A DNA stretch of 64,000 bases, from positions 434,001-498,000 of the forward strand of contig NZ_CP059211.1 of the NCBI RefSeq assembly GCF_014252115.1. Direction: 5' to 3'. The translations under genes were made by a program, and so were the position numbers. Each line of letters begins with the position of its first letter. Positions within the stretch are counted from its first letter, which is position 1. Source of the stretch: Blattabacterium cuenoti (GTDB lineage: Bacteria > Bacteroidota > Bacteroidia > Flavobacteriales > Blattabacteriaceae). The notes beneath the pieces are model-generated. The model did not search any database and was not told the DNA's origin. It saw only the letters and a program-made list of their open reading frames with translations. Below, piece by piece: positions 49,420 through 60,796 of the stretch.

Positions 49420-50640
49420 TTATTCAAGTTCTATAACTTTTATAGGAGTAATTTTATTAATAAAAAATAAAGAAGGAAAAAATATTGTTATAAAACAAAC
49501 AAAAATAACAGACAAGTTTATAATTATAATATGTGCAACACTGATACAAACAGGAACAAAATCAACAAAATATTGTGTTTTATTTAATGATATTAAATGA
49601 AATTTTTTTTGAAAGATTAATAAACCAATTCCAATGATATTTCCTATGAATAATGAAGGTATTAATACTTGCATGATATAAAACAAGAATATTTTATGTA
49701 TAACTTTATTTTTAGCCCCTAAAGTTTTTAAAATACCTATTGTTCTAATTCTTTCTAAAAGAAGTATTAAGATAAATACAATCATATTAATAGTTATGGA
49801 TATAAAAATAATAAAACTAATAACAATAATATTTATATCAAATATGTTTATCCACCTTATAATATCATGATTATTAATATTTTTTATTGAAAATTCTTTA
49901 GGTGTTTTTTGAATAATTTCTTTCTCTATATTATCATAGGATACAAAAATTTCAAACTTATCTACTAGATTTTCTTTCCATCCGTAAATTTCCTGAATAG
50001 ATTTTATATTTCCAATAATGTATATATCATCAAATTCTGGTATACCAGTTTCATATAAACCATAAATTCTAAATCTTTTAGAAAAAAAAATAGGATCTCC
50101 TTTTTTATTAAAAGATAAAAAATCTACTCTAATCTTGGATCCAACTTTTAGTCCTAATGATAAGGATACTTTTTTAGATAAAATAACGTCTTGATTAGAT
50201 AATGGTTGTTTTTTTAAAAGATTTTTCGTAATTAAAAAATTTTTAAAAAAAACTGGATTATAATCTTCATATAAACCTTTAAATATGTATCTATCTGTTT
50301 TTTTATTTGTACAAATAATCACATTTTTCTCGGAAATGCCATGGATTTGTTGAACTAAATTAGTTTTGAAAAATTTTTTCAAAACTAATTTCTTTTTTTT
50401 CACAGAAAAACATGGATCATTTTTTGAATGATTTCTCTGTATAAGGATTTGTCCTCTAATATTTAATAATTTATCTTTTATAATTTTTTTAAACTCAAAA
50501 CCTATAGAAAAAGTCAAAAAGGTTATGATTAAACCAACAATTATTATTGTTTGTGCTATGAAAACTATTGTTCTAAGAGTCTTATTTTTCCTGCAATCCT
50601 CCCAAACCGTTTTTTTGGAAAAAAACCATTCAAAATTCAA
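49420..50640 (-). CDS. FtsX-like permease, LolC/LolE type
   Basis: 406 aa. One N-terminal membrane helix (about 25-47), a periplasmic domain of about 200 residues, and three C-terminal helices (about 270-405), the LolC/LolE layout. RIRTIGILKTLGAKNKVIHKIF is the cytoplasmic coupling segment next to an ATPase. The Lol system extracts lipoproteins from the inner membrane. The ATPase partner (LolD) is not in this window. A MacB-type function is possible. Follows dnaB by 24 bases. Confidence 0.8.
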   Translation of the reverse strand: MNFEWFFSKKTVWEDCRKNKTLRTIVFIAQTIIIVGLIITFLTFSIGFEFKKIIKDKLLNIRGQILIQRNHSKNDPCFSVKKKKLVLKKFFKTNLVQQIHGISEKNVIICTNKKTDRYIFKGLYEDYNPVFFKNFLITKNLLKKQPLSNQDVILSKKVSLSLGLKVGSKIRVDFLSFNKKGDPIFFSKRFRIYGLYETGIPEFDDIYIIGNIKSIQEIYGWKENLVDKFEIFVSYDNIEKEIIQKTPKEFSIKNINNHDIIRWINIFDINIIVISFIIFISITINMIVFILILLLERIRTIGILKTLGAKNKVIHKIFLFYIMQVLIPSLFIGNIIGIGLLIFQKKFHLISLNKTQYFVDFVPVCISVAHIIIINLSVIFVCFITIFFPSLFFINKITPIKVIELE

Positions 50641-50664
50641 TTTTTATTTTTTAATTCTATTATC

Positions 50665-52251
50665 CTAAATATTTTCATCCAAATAATTATCATTATTGAA
50701 ATCTTTTCCATTATTATTAGATAATGGATTATTATCAAAATCCTCATGAGAATCAGTATATGATGTAAAAAAATGTTCTTTCCCAAGAACATTTTTTTTG
50801 TAGTCTTCTTCCCAAACTGATGAAATATGTTTTTTTTCTTCTTTTTCTTCCATGTTTGAAAATTGAGATTGGTCACTTATAAATTTTAAACGAAATTTAT
50901 CTAATCCTCCATTTCTATGTTTAGCGATTATAATTTCTGCTTGACCTATACAAGAATCATTATCTTTATCCGAATCCCAAACTTTAAATCCATAATATTC
51001 AGGTCTGTAAATAAATAAAACTATGTCTGCATCTTGTTCAATAGCTCCTGATTCTCGTAAATCAGATAATACAGGCCGTTTATTTCCACCTCTTGTTTCT
51101 ACTGCTCTGGAAAGTTGAGATAAAGCTATTATTGGAATATCAAGTTCTTTAGCTATAGACTTCAAACTTCTAGAAATTACTGATATTTCTTGTTCTCTAT
51201 TTTGTAGTTTAGAACCATGATCATTAATTGCCATCAGTTGCATATAATCTATAAATATTAATTTAATCCTATGTTGGGATATTAAACGACGGCATTTGGC
51301 ACGTAAACTAAATATAGATAAAGAAGGAGTATCATCTATAAATAAAGGAACATTTTTTAAATTTTTTGTTTTATAAAATAAACATTCCCAGTCTAATTTA
51401 GATAAATTTGCTCTTTTAATTTTTTCTGAAGAAATACCAGTCTCTGACGAAATTAATTTCGTAATTAATTGAATTGAGGACATTTCTAACGAAAAAATTA
51501 TAATTGGTATATTTTGTTTTACAACTATATTTCTTACCATAGACAACATAAAAGTTGTTTTCCCCATTCCAGGTCTTGAAGCTAATATAATTAAATCAGA
51601 ATTCTGCCATCCAGAAGTAATATGATCCAATTTATAAAATCCAGAAGAAATTCCACTTATTCCTTCTTTTTCTGTTTTTTGAATTTTCTCAATAGCTTTT
51701 TGTATAAGACATTGAGTTGTTTCATATTTTTTTGTTATTAAATATTTTTGATTAATTTCAAAAAGTTTTGACTCAGCATGATCTAAAAGATCAAAAACAT
51801 CTGTACTTTCCTCATAACATTTTTGAATAATGTTGGAAGATATACTTATTAATTTCCTTAAAATAAATTTTTGTACTATTATACGACTATGATATTCTAT
51901 ATGTGCAGAAGAAACAACTTTTTGTGTTAACCCAACTAAATATAATTCTCCTCCTATTGATTCCAATTTTCCTATCCTTCGTAATTCATTTAAAATAGTA
52001 TATAGATCTATAGGTTTAGAATTATGATATAATTTTTGTATTGCAAAAAATATTTCTTGATGTTCTTTTTTATAAAAAATTTCAGGAAAAAGTATGTCAA
52101 TTACTTCATCTAATCCTTTTTTATCAATCATCATTGCTCCTATAATAGCTTCTTCTAAATCTAATGCTTGAGGTGGCATTTTAACTTTTTTTGTAATAGA
52201 ATTAAAACAAAATTTATTTTCTTCTCCTTCTCTCTCTCTAATATTACCCAT
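50665..52251 (-). CDS. dnaB: Replicative DNA helicase DnaB
   Basis: Hexameric helicase at the fork. 528 aa. N-terminal primase-interacting domain (PQALDLEEAIIGAMMID near 27-43), linker, then the RecA-like motor with Walker A SRPGMGKTT (about 225-233), ALSQLSRAVETR and SDLRESGAIEQDADIV. The extreme C-terminal tail (about 475-528) is low-complexity Asn/Asp rich. No intein is present. Confidence 0.96.
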   Translation of the reverse strand: MGNIREREGEENKFCFNSITKKVKMPPQALDLEEAIIGAMMIDKKGLDEVIDILFPEIFYKKEHQEIFFAIQKLYHNSKPIDLYTILNELRRIGKLESIGGELYLVGLTQKVVSSAHIEYHSRIIVQKFILRKLISISSNIIQKCYEESTDVFDLLDHAESKLFEINQKYLITKKYETTQCLIQKAIEKIQKTEKEGISGISSGFYKLDHITSGWQNSDLIILASRPGMGKTTFMLSMVRNIVVKQNIPIIIFSLEMSSIQLITKLISSETGISSEKIKRANLSKLDWECLFYKTKNLKNVPLFIDDTPSLSIFSLRAKCRRLISQHRIKLIFIDYMQLMAINDHGSKLQNREQEISVISRSLKSIAKELDIPIIALSQLSRAVETRGGNKRPVLSDLRESGAIEQDADIVLFIYRPEYYGFKVWDSDKDNDSCIGQAEIIIAKHRNGGLDKFRLKFISDQSQFSNMEEKEEKKHISSVWEEDYKKNVLGKEHFFTSYTDSHEDFDNNPLSNNNGKDFNNDNYLDENI

Positions 52252-52305
52252 AAAATCATTTTTAAATAAACATCATAAAAAAATTTTTATTTTTATAATA
52301 AAAAT

Positions 52306-53268
52306 CTATTCATTTTCGTCAAAAAAACCAATAGAAATATACTTATTTTTTCTTTTTTGAATAAGAGATTCTACATTCATTTCAAGTAACTGCTTATAAT
52401 CCTTAATAATTTTTTGTTTTACAAATTGAAAAGCTTTTTCAGGACAAAAATGTGCCCCTCCTAAAGGTTCTTTGATTACATCATCTATAAGATTTAATTT
52501 ATGCATATTTTCTGCTGTCAATTTCAATGCTTCTGCTGATTTTTCTTTATTATCACGATTTCCCCATAATATTGTGGAACAACTTTCAGGAGAAATAACA
52601 GAAAACCAAGAATTTTCCATCATTGATATCTTATCTCCTATTCCAATTCCTAAAGCACCTCCACTAGCTCCTTCTCCTATAATTAAAACAATAATGGGTA
52701 CTGTTAAACACATCATTTCATAAATATTTTTACCAATAGCTTCTCCTTGTCCTCTTTTCTCCGCTTCTATTCCAGGAAAAGCACCTGGTGTATCAATAAA
52801 AGTAACAATAGGTTTTTTAAATTTTTCTGCTAATTTCATAAGACGTAAAGCTTTTCTATATCCTTCCGGATTAGGCATTCCAAACCTTCTATACTGTCTA
52901 TCTTTAGTATTTTTTCCTTTTTGAGTTCCAATTAACATAAATATGTAATCCTCTATTTTTCCAAAACCTCCTACAATAGCTTTATCATCACTAAAATGAC
53001 GATCTCCATGTAATTCTATAAAAGAATCTTTTTCTGTCATAGAAAATATATAATCTAAAGTATAAGGTCTATTTGGGTGTCTGGATAATTGCACTCTTTG
53101 CCAAGGAGTTAGATTTTTGTGTAATTTTTTAATAGTTTTTTCCAGCTTAAATTGTAATTGTTTGCAAACTTCTTTCATGTTTATTCCACTTTTTTTTTCT
53201 ATTAGCATACAATTAATATACTGATCCTGAATTTCTTGTATCGGTTTTTCAAAATCTAAATATTCCAT
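52306..53268 (-). CDS. accA: Acetyl-CoA carboxylase carboxyltransferase subunit alpha
   Basis: With AccD transfers carboxyl from carboxybiotin to acetyl-CoA, making malonyl-CoA for fatty acids. 320 aa from ATG 53268, which matches the usual MEYLDFE start and lies one base after the sdhB stop; ATG 53295 would overlap sdh[55 protein letters not shown] and [12 protein letters not shown] are seen. Continues the sdhCAB transcription unit. Confidence 0.96.
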   Translation of the reverse strand: MEYLDFEKPIQEIQDQYINCMLIEKKSGINMKEVCKQLQFKLEKTIKKLHKNLTPWQRVQLSRHPNRPYTLDYIFSMTEKDSFIELHGDRHFSDDKAIVGGFGKIEDYIFMLIGTQKGKNTKDRQYRRFGMPNPEGYRKALRLMKLAEKFKKPIVTFIDTPGAFPGIEAEKRGQGEAIGKNIYEMMCLTVPIIVLIIGEGASGGALGIGIGDKISMMENSWFSVISPESCSTILWGNRDNKEKSAEALKLTAENMHKLNLIDDVIKEPLGGAHFCPEKAFQFVKQKIIKDYKQLLEMNVESLIQKRKNKYISIGFFDENE

Positions 53269-53269
53269 A

Positions 53270-54025
53270 TTAAAAGAATGATTGAATATATTCACGATTT
53301 ACAAAAGAAATATATTCTGTGGATATTCCTTTTGGACATTCAATTTCACATGCCTTTGTATTAGTGCAACTTCCAAATCCTTCTTCATCCATTTTTCTTA
53401 TCATATTTGAAGCTCTTTTTTTTCTTTCTATTTTTCCTTGAGGTAGTAAAGCAAATTGCGAAATCTTTGCTGAAACAAATAGCATTGCTGATCTATTTTT
53501 ACATGCAGCAACGCACGCTCCGCAACCAATACATGTAGCAGCGTCAAAAGCTTTATCAACCTGATCTTTGGGAATTGGAATCATATTTCCATCTATTGTT
53601 TTTCCAAATGTATTTACAGATATGTATCCGCCTGATACAATAATTCTATCAAAAGAAGATCTATCTACAATAAGATCTTGTATTATAGGAAAAGGCTTCG
53701 CTCTCCAAGGTTCTATATATATAGTTTCTCCACTATGAAAATGACGCATATGAAGTTGACAAGTAGTAGTTAAATTATCAGGACCATGAGCTCTTCCGTT
53801 AATATATAAAGAACACATTCCACAAATTCCTTCACGACAATCATGATCAAATGATATAGGAGAAGACTGTTTTTTATTCATATTAGATAATATGATTTGA
53901 TTGTTTAAAAGATCTAACATTTCTAAAAATGAACTATTAGGAGATATATTATGTATTTTATAAGTTTTAAAATGACCTTTTTCCTCACGATTTTTTTGTC
54001 TCCATATTTTTAACTTAAAATTCAT
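53270..54025 (-). CDS. sdhB: Succinate dehydrogenase / fumarate reductase iron-sulfur subunit
   Basis: Carries electrons from the flavoprotein to the haem subunit. 251 aa from ATG 54025 (ATG 54037 also in frame). Plant-type [2Fe-2S] ligands in CREGICGMC followed by a Cys about 20 residues on; then [11 protein letters not shown] for [4Fe-4S] and the late [14 protein letters not shown] region for the remaining clusters. The order sdhC-sdhA-sdhB is that of Bacteroidetes type B enzymes. Confidence 0.96.
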   Translation of the reverse strand: MNFKLKIWRQKNREEKGHFKTYKIHNISPNSSFLEMLDLLNNQIILSNMNKKQSSPISFDHDCREGICGMCSLYINGRAHGPDNLTTTCQLHMRHFHSGETIYIEPWRAKPFPIIQDLIVDRSSFDRIIVSGGYISVNTFGKTIDGNMIPIPKDQVDKAFDAATCIGCGACVAACKNRSAMLFVSAKISQFALLPQGKIERKKRASNMIRKMDEEGFGSCTNTKACEIECPKGISTEYISFVNREYIQSFF

Positions 54026-54048
54026 AAGTTTTTCCATACATATGTTTT

Positions 54049-56073
54049 TTATTTATAAGAACGTGATTGTATTTTTATAAAATCGTAATTTAGATTTTCT
54101 TTATGCATAATTTCATCCTTTATGGCTTGGTTATCCTTGTACTCCCATGCAGAAACATGTTTATAATGAATATCATCACGAAGAGCTTCTCCTTCTTTTG
54201 TTTGATATTCTTCACGAAAATGACTTCCACAAGATTCTTTTCGATTTAAAGCATCCATAGCCATTAATTCTCCTAATTCTAAAAAATCAGCTACGCGTCC
54301 GGCTTTTTCTAATTCATAATTTAATCCATCATCAATATTTCCAGGAACAAAAATATTTTCCCAAAATTCATTTTTAAGTTCTTTTATAGCTTTTATAGCT
54401 TTATGTAAACCTGTATGAGTTCTACTCATTCCTACATATTTCCACATAATATTTCCAAGTTTTTTATGAAAAAAATCAACAGGAATATTTCCAGGATTTT
54501 GAAGAAATTTTTGAATTCTATTTTTCACATTTTTTTCTGCTAATTGAAAAGCTACATGTTTTGTAGATATTTTTTCTGTAATACATTCAGATAAATAATC
54601 AGCTATAGTATATGGCAAAATAAAATAACCATCAGCTAATCCTTGCATTAATGCAGAAGCTCCAAGTCTGTTTGCTCCATGATCTGAAAAATTAGCTTCT
54701 CCTATAACATAACATCCAGTAATAGAAGACATTAAATTATAATCTACCCATAATCCTCCCATTGTATAATGTACTGCTGGATAAATTTTCATAGGAGTTT
54801 GATAGGGGTTATTATTGGTAATTTTTTCATACATATGAAATAAATTTCCATATTTAGATTCCATTATTTTTTCTCCTAATTTTTTTTTATCAAAAAAACT
54901 GAGTTTTTTCATTCCAAGTTCATTCGCTTTTTCTTTTCCATACTTATTTATGGATGAACTAAAATCCAAAAATACACCTTCTTTTGTTTCATTATTTTCT
55001 ATTCCAAAACCTTTATCACAACGTTCTTTAGCTGCTCTAGAAGCAACATCTCTTGGAACAAGATTTCCAAATGAAGGATATCGTCTTTCAAGATAATAAT
55101 CTCTATCATCTTCACTTATATCTTCAGGTTTTTTAGAACCATTTCGTATAGAAACAGCGTCTTCTAATTTTTTTGGGACCCATATTCTTCCGTCATTCCT
55201 CAATGATTCAGACATCAATGTTAACTTAGATTGATAATCTCCATGTACTGGAATACAGGTTGGATGTATTTGGGTGTAAGAAGGATTAGCAAAAAATCCT
55301 CCTTTTTTATGAACTTTCCATATAGCAGTTGCATTAGAACCCATTGCATTGGTAGATAAAAAAAATATATTGCCATAACCTCCTGAAGCTATAACTATAG
55401 CATGTGCTGCATGTCTTTCTATTTCTCCTGAAGTAAGATTTCTTGCAATAATACCTTTAGCCGATCCATCCACAATAACTAAATCTAACATTTCGTGACG
55501 ATTATAGATTTTTATTCTTCCTATTCCTATTTGTCTAGACATAGAAGAATAACATCCTAATAGCAGTTGTTGTCCTGTTTGTCCCTTTGCATAAAAAGTT
55601 CTAGAAACTTTTGTTCCACCAAATGATCTTGTATCCAGGTATCCAGCGTAATCACGAGCAAATGGAACCCCTTGTGCTACGCATTGATCTATAATGTTAG
55701 AAGATATTTCCGCTAAACGATAAACATTTGCTTCTCTGGATCTATAATCTCCACCTTTAATTGTATCATAAAAAAGTTGATAAACAGAATCATTATCTCC
55801 TCTATAATTTTTAGAGGCATTAATTCCTCCTTGTGCAGCAACAGAATGTGCTCTTCTCGGAGAATCTTGATAACAAAAAACTTTTACTTTATATCCTAAT
55901 TCTGCTAAAGAAGCGGAAGCTGAACCTCCAGAAAGACCTGTTCCAATAACAATAACTTCTATATTGGATCTGTTATTAGGAGATACTAATTTTAAAGTAG
56001 ATTTGTGATTCATCCATTTATGAGTTAATGGACCTACTGGAGTTTTTGAGTTTAACTTAAAGATATTTTTCAT
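54049..56073 (-). CDS. sdhA: Succinate dehydrogenase / fumarate reductase flavoprotein subunit
   Basis: Oxidises succinate at a covalent FAD. 674 aa. FAD-binding [13 protein letters not shown] (44-56); flavin-linking His 76 in [16 protein letters not shown] and RDVASRA catalytic segments; late [10 protein letters not shown] and [10 protein letters not shown]. Slightly longer than E. coli SdhA, as in other type B enzymes. sdhB follows after 11 bases. Confidence 0.97.
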   Translation of the reverse strand: MKNIFKLNSKTPVGPLTHKWMNHKSTLKLVSPNNRSNIEVIVIGTGLSGGSASASLAELGYKVKVFCYQDSPRRAHSVAAQGGINASKNYRGDNDSVYQLFYDTIKGGDYRSREANVYRLAEISSNIIDQCVAQGVPFARDYAGYLDTRSFGGTKVSRTFYAKGQTGQQLLLGCYSSMSRQIGIGRIKIYNRHEMLDLVIVDGSAKGIIARNLTSGEIERHAAHAIVIASGGYGNIFFLSTNAMGSNATAIWKVHKKGGFFANPSYTQIHPTCIPVHGDYQSKLTLMSESLRNDGRIWVPKKLEDAVSIRNGSKKPEDISEDDRDYYLERRYPSFGNLVPRDVASRAAKERCDKGFGIENNETKEGVFLDFSSSINKYGKEKANELGMKKLSFFDKKKLGEKIMESKYGNLFHMYEKITNNNPYQTPMKIYPAVHYTMGGLWVDYNLMSSITGCYVIGEANFSDHGANRLGASALMQGLADGYFILPYTIADYLSECITEKISTKHVAFQLAEKNVKNRIQKFLQNPGNIPVDFFHKKLGNIMWKYVGMSRTHTGLHKAIKAIKELKNEFWENIFVPGNIDDGLNYELEKAGRVADFLELGELMAMDALNRKESCGSHFREEYQTKEGEALRDDIHYKHVSAWEYKDNQAIKDEIMHKENLNYDFIKIQSRSYK

Positions 56074-56079
56074 CTTATA

Positions 56080-56730
56080 TCATGAATTAAAAAAAAACCA
56101 AATAGCAATAATAGAAAACCCAGAACAAATAAACCACAGATACAATAAACTAAATTTTTTTATCCAAACTAATCTTTTTTTATTAGACAGCCCCAATGAT
56201 TGAAAAGAAGATTGAAATCCATGATTGAGATGAATACCTAAAATAAAAAATGAAAATACATATATAAATGTATAAAAAGGATTTTTGAATAAAGAAACAA
56301 CTATATTATAATCAGAAATTAAATGACGATGATTTGAATATTTCATGGGAATCATGAAATTAATCAAATGTAGAACTAAAAAACACAAAATTAAAATTCC
56401 CGTATATATCATTGTACGACTACTAAATGTAGTAGAAAAATAAGAATTTATAGCATAATCAACTTCTCCTTTTACTTTCTTATTTTCTATATGTAACTTA
56501 ATTCCTAATAAGATATGAATCAAAAAACCTATTGCAAGAACATATTCCATTATTCGAACAAATATATTTTTCCTCATAAAAAAAACAGCTTCGTTAAAAG
56601 CTTTTTCTCCTGAAAAAAGAAATAAATTAACACTTAAATGTAATAATAAAAAGATCATTAAGAAAATTCCTGTAGAAGCCATAACCACCTTCTTTCCAAT
56701 AGAGGATTGAAAAAAAATTTTATGATTCAC
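56080..56730 (-). CDS. sdhC: Succinate dehydrogenase cytochrome b subunit (type B, single membrane subunit)
   Basis: 216 aa, five membrane helices, anchoring SdhAB and holding two haems in type B enzymes that exchange electrons with menaquinone. His residues in the first, second, third and fifth helices (LLLHLSVN, LIHILLGIKLH, LVLHLINF, GIHLNHGF) are candidate haem ligands. Start codon is GTG at 56730. sdhA follows after 6 bases. The 72-base upstream spacer shows no promoter I trust. Confidence 0.9.
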   Translation of the reverse strand: MNHKIFFQSSIGKKVVMASTGIFLMIFLLLHLSVNLFLFSGEKAFNEAVFFMRKNIFVRIMEYVLAIGFLIHILLGIKLHIENKKVKGEVDYAINSYFSTTFSSRTMIYTGILILCFLVLHLINFMIPMKYSNHRHLISDYNIVVSLFKNPFYTFIYVFSFFILGIHLNHGFQSSFQSLGLSNKKRLVWIKKFSLLYLWFICSGFSIIAIWFFFNS

Positions 56731-56802
56731 CAGTTGTAATTTTATATATGTTTAATTTTTTAATGTAGCTTTATTAAAAGCAAAACTTAAAGTTATATAA
56801 AA

Positions 56803-57957
56803 TTATTTTACTTTCTTGATCATTTGTAATGCTTTTACAAGTAAGTCTATATCTTTTTTTTTATTAAACATTCCAAAAGAAATTCTAACAGGCATTGTTT
56901 TATTTAATAAATATTCACTTGTAATAGACTGAATTACATGAGATATCTTATTCCTATTACAGGAACTTCCTTTTGAAACAGCAACCCCCATTAAGTCTAA
57001 ATGAAAATAGAATAAATGATCTTTTTTTGTAGGATATAAAAAATTTAATACAGAAGGTATACTTTTATCACTATGATATGATAATCCATTAAAAATAATA
57101 TTGGGTATTATTTTTTTCAATTCTGAAATACAATAAGATTTTAAATTTTTCATTTTTTTCACATGATTTTTAAAATCAGAATACAGCAACCGTAAAGCTT
57201 CCGATAACCCCACAATTCCATATGTATTTTCCGTACCTGAACGAATTCCATATTCCTGAATTCCACCAGTTATAAAAGGTTTCATTTTTTTTAAAAAATG
57301 CTTCCTTATAAAAACAAAACCTATTCCCTTTGGACCATAAAATTTATGTGCACTTGCAGTAGCAAAATCAAATGATAATGTTTCCATATCAATAGGAATA
57401 TTTCCTATAAATTGTATAGTATCTGAATGAAAATAAGCGTTATATTTTTTACATAAAAAAACTACTTTATCAATTTCTAATAAATTTCCAATTTCATTAT
57501 TTGCATACATTAAACTAACAAGCGTTTTTTTATATATATTTTTTTTCAATAATTCTTCCATATTATTAAAATCTAATGATCCTTTTTCATTAACAGAAAT
57601 AAAGTCTACAGATATTTTATATCTGATAGATAGATCTAAAATGGTTTCTAGTACGGATGTATGCTCTAATTTTGAAGTTAAGATATGTTTAACACCTAAA
57701 TCTAAAACTGAAGATTTTAAAATAAGATTATTAGCTTCAGTTCCTCCCGAAGTAAAAATAATCTCAGAAGGAGAAGCTTTAATATTTTTAGCGATACAAA
57801 TTCTAGATTCCTCTAAAATGGAACGAGCTTCTCTTCCATAACTATGTTGTACAGATGAAGGGTTCCCTGATAAATGTTTTAATGTATTAACCATGACTTT
57901 TACGACTTCTTTTCTTATAGGAGTGGAAGCTGCGTTATCCAAATATGCTCGTTTCAT
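56803..57957 (-). CDS. Cysteine desulfurase (NifS/IscS family)
   Basis: PLP enzyme that takes sulfur from cysteine for Fe-S clusters and tRNA thiolation. 384 aa. PLP Lys 205 (ASAHKFYGPKG), TEANNL in the cofactor site, catalytic Cys 333 (GSSC). The Cys loop is KGSSCNRN rather than the usual SSGSACTS, so it is a NifS-like variant. No scaffold gene is adjacent. It is divergent from rny across 219 bases. Confidence 0.92.
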   Translation of the reverse strand: MKRAYLDNAASTPIRKEVVKVMVNTLKHLSGNPSSVQHSYGREARSILEESRICIAKNIKASPSEIIFTSGGTEANNLILKSSVLDLGVKHILTSKLEHTSVLETILDLSIRYKISVDFISVNEKGSLDFNNMEELLKKNIYKKTLVSLMYANNEIGNLLEIDKVVFLCKKYNAYFHSDTIQFIGNIPIDMETLSFDFATASAHKFYGPKGIGFVFIRKHFLKKMKPFITGGIQEYGIRSGTENTYGIVGLSEALRLLYSDFKNHVKKMKNLKSYCISELKKIIPNIIFNGLSYHSDKSIPSVLNFLYPTKKDHLFYFHLDLMGVAVSKGSSCNRNKISHVIQSITSEYLLNKTMPVRISFGMFNKKKDIDLLVKALQMIKKVK

Positions 57958-57989
57958 TTACACTTGAAATTTTTATACATACATATATA

Positions 57990-57997
57990 CAAATATA
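57990..57997 (-). promoter_or_regulatory. Candidate -7 element for the cysteine desulfurase gene
   Basis: TATATTTG on the minus strand fits TAnnTTTG and lies 33 bases before the start codon. No TTTG at the -33 distance. In this AT-rich spacer a chance match is possible. Confidence 0.28.
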
Positions 57998-58052
57998 TAA
58001 TGTATTCGAATTCTGTTGATTAAAAATATATTTTCATTAAAGATCTCACCTT

Positions 58053-58060
58053 TAATTTTG
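58053..58060 (+). promoter_or_regulatory. Candidate -7 element for rny
   Basis: TAATTTTG fits TAnnTTTG with a T-run where the -33 TTTG should be. It implies a leader of about 110 bases. The rest of 57958-58176 is AT-rich DNA in which I see no RNA gene or ORF. Confidence 0.25.
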
Positions 58061-58176
58061 TATATTTATCCTACATTATATTGGGTTTTAATTTAAATAT
58101 TTTAAAGTCTTTTATTTAAAAATTTATTGTTTTAATAATGTTATTAAAATGTCTATTTTATTTTTATTTAAATTGA

Positions 58177-59754
58177 GTGAATATGGAAATAAATGTTGGA
58201 TTTTCGGTTCTAATGGGGTTTGCGATTGGAATTATTACATGCTTTTTTTTTGGTAAAAAAACTATATTAAAAAAATATATTCAATTATTAGAAGATGCTT
58301 CTCTTCAAGCAAGAAAAATCATAAAAAATGCAGAAAAAGAAGGAGAATCCATAAAAAAAAAGAAAATGTTTCAAATGAAAGAAAAATTTATGGAACTTAA
58401 ATCTAAACATGAAAAAGATGTTCATTTAAGAGAAAAAAAAATAATTGATATAGAAAACAAAACAATAGAAAAAGAAAATAGATTATCTAAAGAAATAGAA
58501 ATTTATTTTAATAAAAATAATCGTTTAGAAACTCAAATATATGATTATGAAAAAAAATATAATATTCTTAAAAAGAAACAAGAAGAATATGAAAATATGC
58601 AATTAAAACAAATAGAATTACTTGAAAAAGTATCTAATTATTCTTCTGAAGAAGCTAAAAATGAATTAATTGAAATCCTTAAAGAGGAGACAAAAGCAAA
58701 AGCACAAACCTACATACAAAATATTATAGAAGAATCACAATTAACTGCAAAAATGGAGGCAAAAAAAATTATCATTCAAGCAATTCAAAGAATTGGAACA
58801 GAACAAGCAGTTGAAAATGCTGTATCCGTTTTTAATATAGAATCAGATGATATTAAAGGTCGTATAATTGGACGAGAAGGAAGAAATATAAGAGCTCTAG
58901 AAAAAGCAACAGGAGTAGAAATCATTGTAGATGATACTCCAGAAGCAATTCTTTTATCTTGTTTTAATCCTATACGAAGAGAAATAGCTAGACTAGCTCT
59001 TCATAAATTAGTTATAGACGGACGTATACATCCAGCTAGAATCGAAGAAATAGTAGAAAAAACAGAGAAACAAATTGAAGAAGAAATAATAGAAATAGGA
59101 AAAAAAAACATTATAGATTTAGGTATTCATGGTCTACATCCAGAATTAATACGTATGGTAGGAAGAATGAAATATCGTTCTTCTTATGGACAAAATCTTT
59201 TACAGCATTCTCGTGAAGTTGCTCATCTATCAGGTGTATTAGCTTCTGAATTAGGATTAAATCCAAAATTTGCAAAACGTGCTGGATTATTACATGATAT
59301 AGGAAAAGTACCGGAAAATGAATCAGAATTACCTCATGCAATTTTAGGAATGCAATGGGCAGAAAAATATGGAGAAAATATGGAAGTTTGTAATGCAATA
59401 GGATCACATCATGATGAAATAGAAATGAAAGTATTACTATCTCCTATAGTACAAGTTTCAGATTCTATTAGTGGAGCTCGTCCTGGAGTAAGAAGAAATT
59501 CTTTTGAATCTTATTCAAAAAGACTAAAAAATTTGGAAGATATAGCGTTTAGTTTTGATGGTGTAAATAAAGCTTTTGCTATACAAGCAGGAAGAGAATT
59601 ACGTGTATTAGTTAAAAGTGATAAAGTTGATGATCAAAAAGCTTTTCAATTATCTTGTGATATAACAGAAAAAATAAAAAATGAAATGACTTATCCTGGT
59701 CAAATTAAGGTGACAGTAATTAGAGAAACTAGAGCTGTACAAATAGCTAGATAA
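58177..59754 (+). CDS. rny: Ribonuclease Y
   Basis: Membrane-anchored endoribonuclease that starts mRNA decay. 525 aa. N-terminal membrane helix (about 6-26), a long coiled coil (about 35-190), KH domain with [19 protein letters not shown] (about 228-246), then an HD domain with [10 protein letters not shown] and LLHDIGKV. No RNase E is seen in this window, so RNase Y is likely the main initiating nuclease together with the DeaD helicase. Confidence 0.95.
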   Translation: MNMEINVGFSVLMGFAIGIITCFFFGKKTILKKYIQLLEDASLQARKIIKNAEKEGESIKKKKMFQMKEKFMELKSKHEKDVHLREKKIIDIENKTIEKENRLSKEIEIYFNKNNRLETQIYDYEKKYNILKKKQEEYENMQLKQIELLEKVSNYSSEEAKNELIEILKEETKAKAQTYIQNIIEESQLTAKMEAKKIIIQAIQRIGTEQAVENAVSVFNIESDDIKGRIIGREGRNIRALEKATGVEIIVDDTPEAILLSCFNPIRREIARLALHKLVIDGRIHPARIEEIVEKTEKQIEEEIIEIGKKNIIDLGIHGLHPELIRMVGRMKYRSSYGQNLLQHSREVAHLSGVLASELGLNPKFAKRAGLLHDIGKVPENESELPHAILGMQWAEKYGENMEVCNAIGSHHDEIEMKVLLSPIVQVSDSISGARPGVRRNSFESYSKRLKNLEDIAFSFDGVNKAFAIQAGRELRVLVKSDKVDDQKAFQLSCDITEKIKNEMTYPGQIKVTVIRETRAVQIAR

Positions 59755-59768
59755 ATAATAATAAAACC

Positions 59769-60743
59769 ATGAAAGACTTTTCTATTACTTCTTTTATTAA
59801 AAAATACTTCCTTCATTTTAATGCTTTAACTTTATCAGAAGCTGCTAAGGCATATAAACATCATATTAAAAATGATGGAAAAATGATGATTACACTAGCA
59901 GGAGCCATGAGTACTGCGGAATTAGGGAAAATCTTATCTGAAATGATAAGAAAAGATCAAGTTCATATTATTTCTTGTACAGGGGCTAATTTAGAAGAAG
60001 ATATATTAAATTTGATTGCTCATTCTTATTATAAAAAAATTCCTAATTACAGAGATTTAACACCTGATGAAGAGAAAAAATTCTTAAAAAAAGGTTATTA
60101 CAGAGTAACAGATACTTGTATTCCAGATGAACAAGCTTTCAAAGAACTACAGAAACATATTTTAAAAGTATGGATCAGAGCTAAAGAAAAATCAAAACGT
60201 TATTTTCCTCATGAATACATTTATCAACTATTATTAGAGAATATTTTAGATCCCTATTACAATATAAATTCAGAAGACAGTTGGGTGTTAGCTGCAGCGA
60301 AAAAAAATATTCCCTTAATAGTTCCAGGATGGGAGGATAGTACAATAGGAAATATTTTTGCTTCATATTGTATAAAAAAATTATTTCAACCTTTTATCGT
60401 AAAAAATGGAATTGAATATATGATATATTTATCGGAATGGTATCAAAAAGAATCTATGAAACATAAAATAGGTTTTTTTCAAATTGGAGGTGGAATATCA
60501 GGAGATTTTCCAATTTGTGTAGTACCTATGTTATCTCAAGATATAGGATTTAAACCCACTCCATTTTGGTCTTATTTTTGTCAAATTTCTGATTCAACGA
60601 CCAGTTATGGATCTTATTCTGGAGCTATTCCTAATGAAAAAATTACTTGGGGAAAATTAGATAAAGATACTCCAAAATTTATTATCGAATCAGATGCGAC
60701 AATAGTTGCTCCGCTTATCTTTGCATATGTATTAAATATGTAA
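59769..60743 (+). CDS. Deoxyhypusine synthase family protein
   Basis: 324 aa, NAD-dependent, Rossmann-like. Eukaryotic and archaeal enzymes transfer aminobutyl from spermidine to eIF5A/aIF5A. Seen: SCTGANLEEDILN (NAD-site), a GGG NAD motif (GGGISGDFP), SGAIPNEKITWGK with catalytic Lys 296 conserved, and SDATIVAPL. The active site therefore looks intact. Bacteria have no eIF5A; bacterial homologues may act on polyamines (homospermidine-like) or other amines, so I give no symbol. Follows rny by 14 bases. Confidence 0.88.
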   Translation: MKDFSITSFIKKYFLHFNALTLSEAAKAYKHHIKNDGKMMITLAGAMSTAELGKILSEMIRKDQVHIISCTGANLEEDILNLIAHSYYKKIPNYRDLTPDEEKKFLKKGYYRVTDTCIPDEQAFKELQKHILKVWIRAKEKSKRYFPHEYIYQLLLENILDPYYNINSEDSWVLAAAKKNIPLIVPGWEDSTIGNIFASYCIKKLFQPFIVKNGIEYMIYLSEWYQKESMKHKIGFFQIGGGISGDFPICVVPMLSQDIGFKPTPFWSYFCQISDSTTSYGSYSGAIPNEKITWGKLDKDTPKFIIESDATIVAPLIFAYVLNM

Positions 60744-60746
60744 TCA

Positions 60747-60770
60747 TGTATTATATAGAGGAGTAATACA
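60747..60770. repeat. Short inverted repeat between the DHS-like gene and lpdA
   Basis: TGTATTA and TAATACA flank a 10-base loop. It may be a weak terminator or attenuator; no long U-run follows. Confidence 0.25.
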
Positions 60771-60796
60771 TTAATTATAAAAAAATACTTAATCTT

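Noticed and set aside
57958..58176. A small RNA gene in the longest intergenic spacer
   Set aside because: The sequence is uniform AT-rich DNA without stable stems or known RNA motifs.
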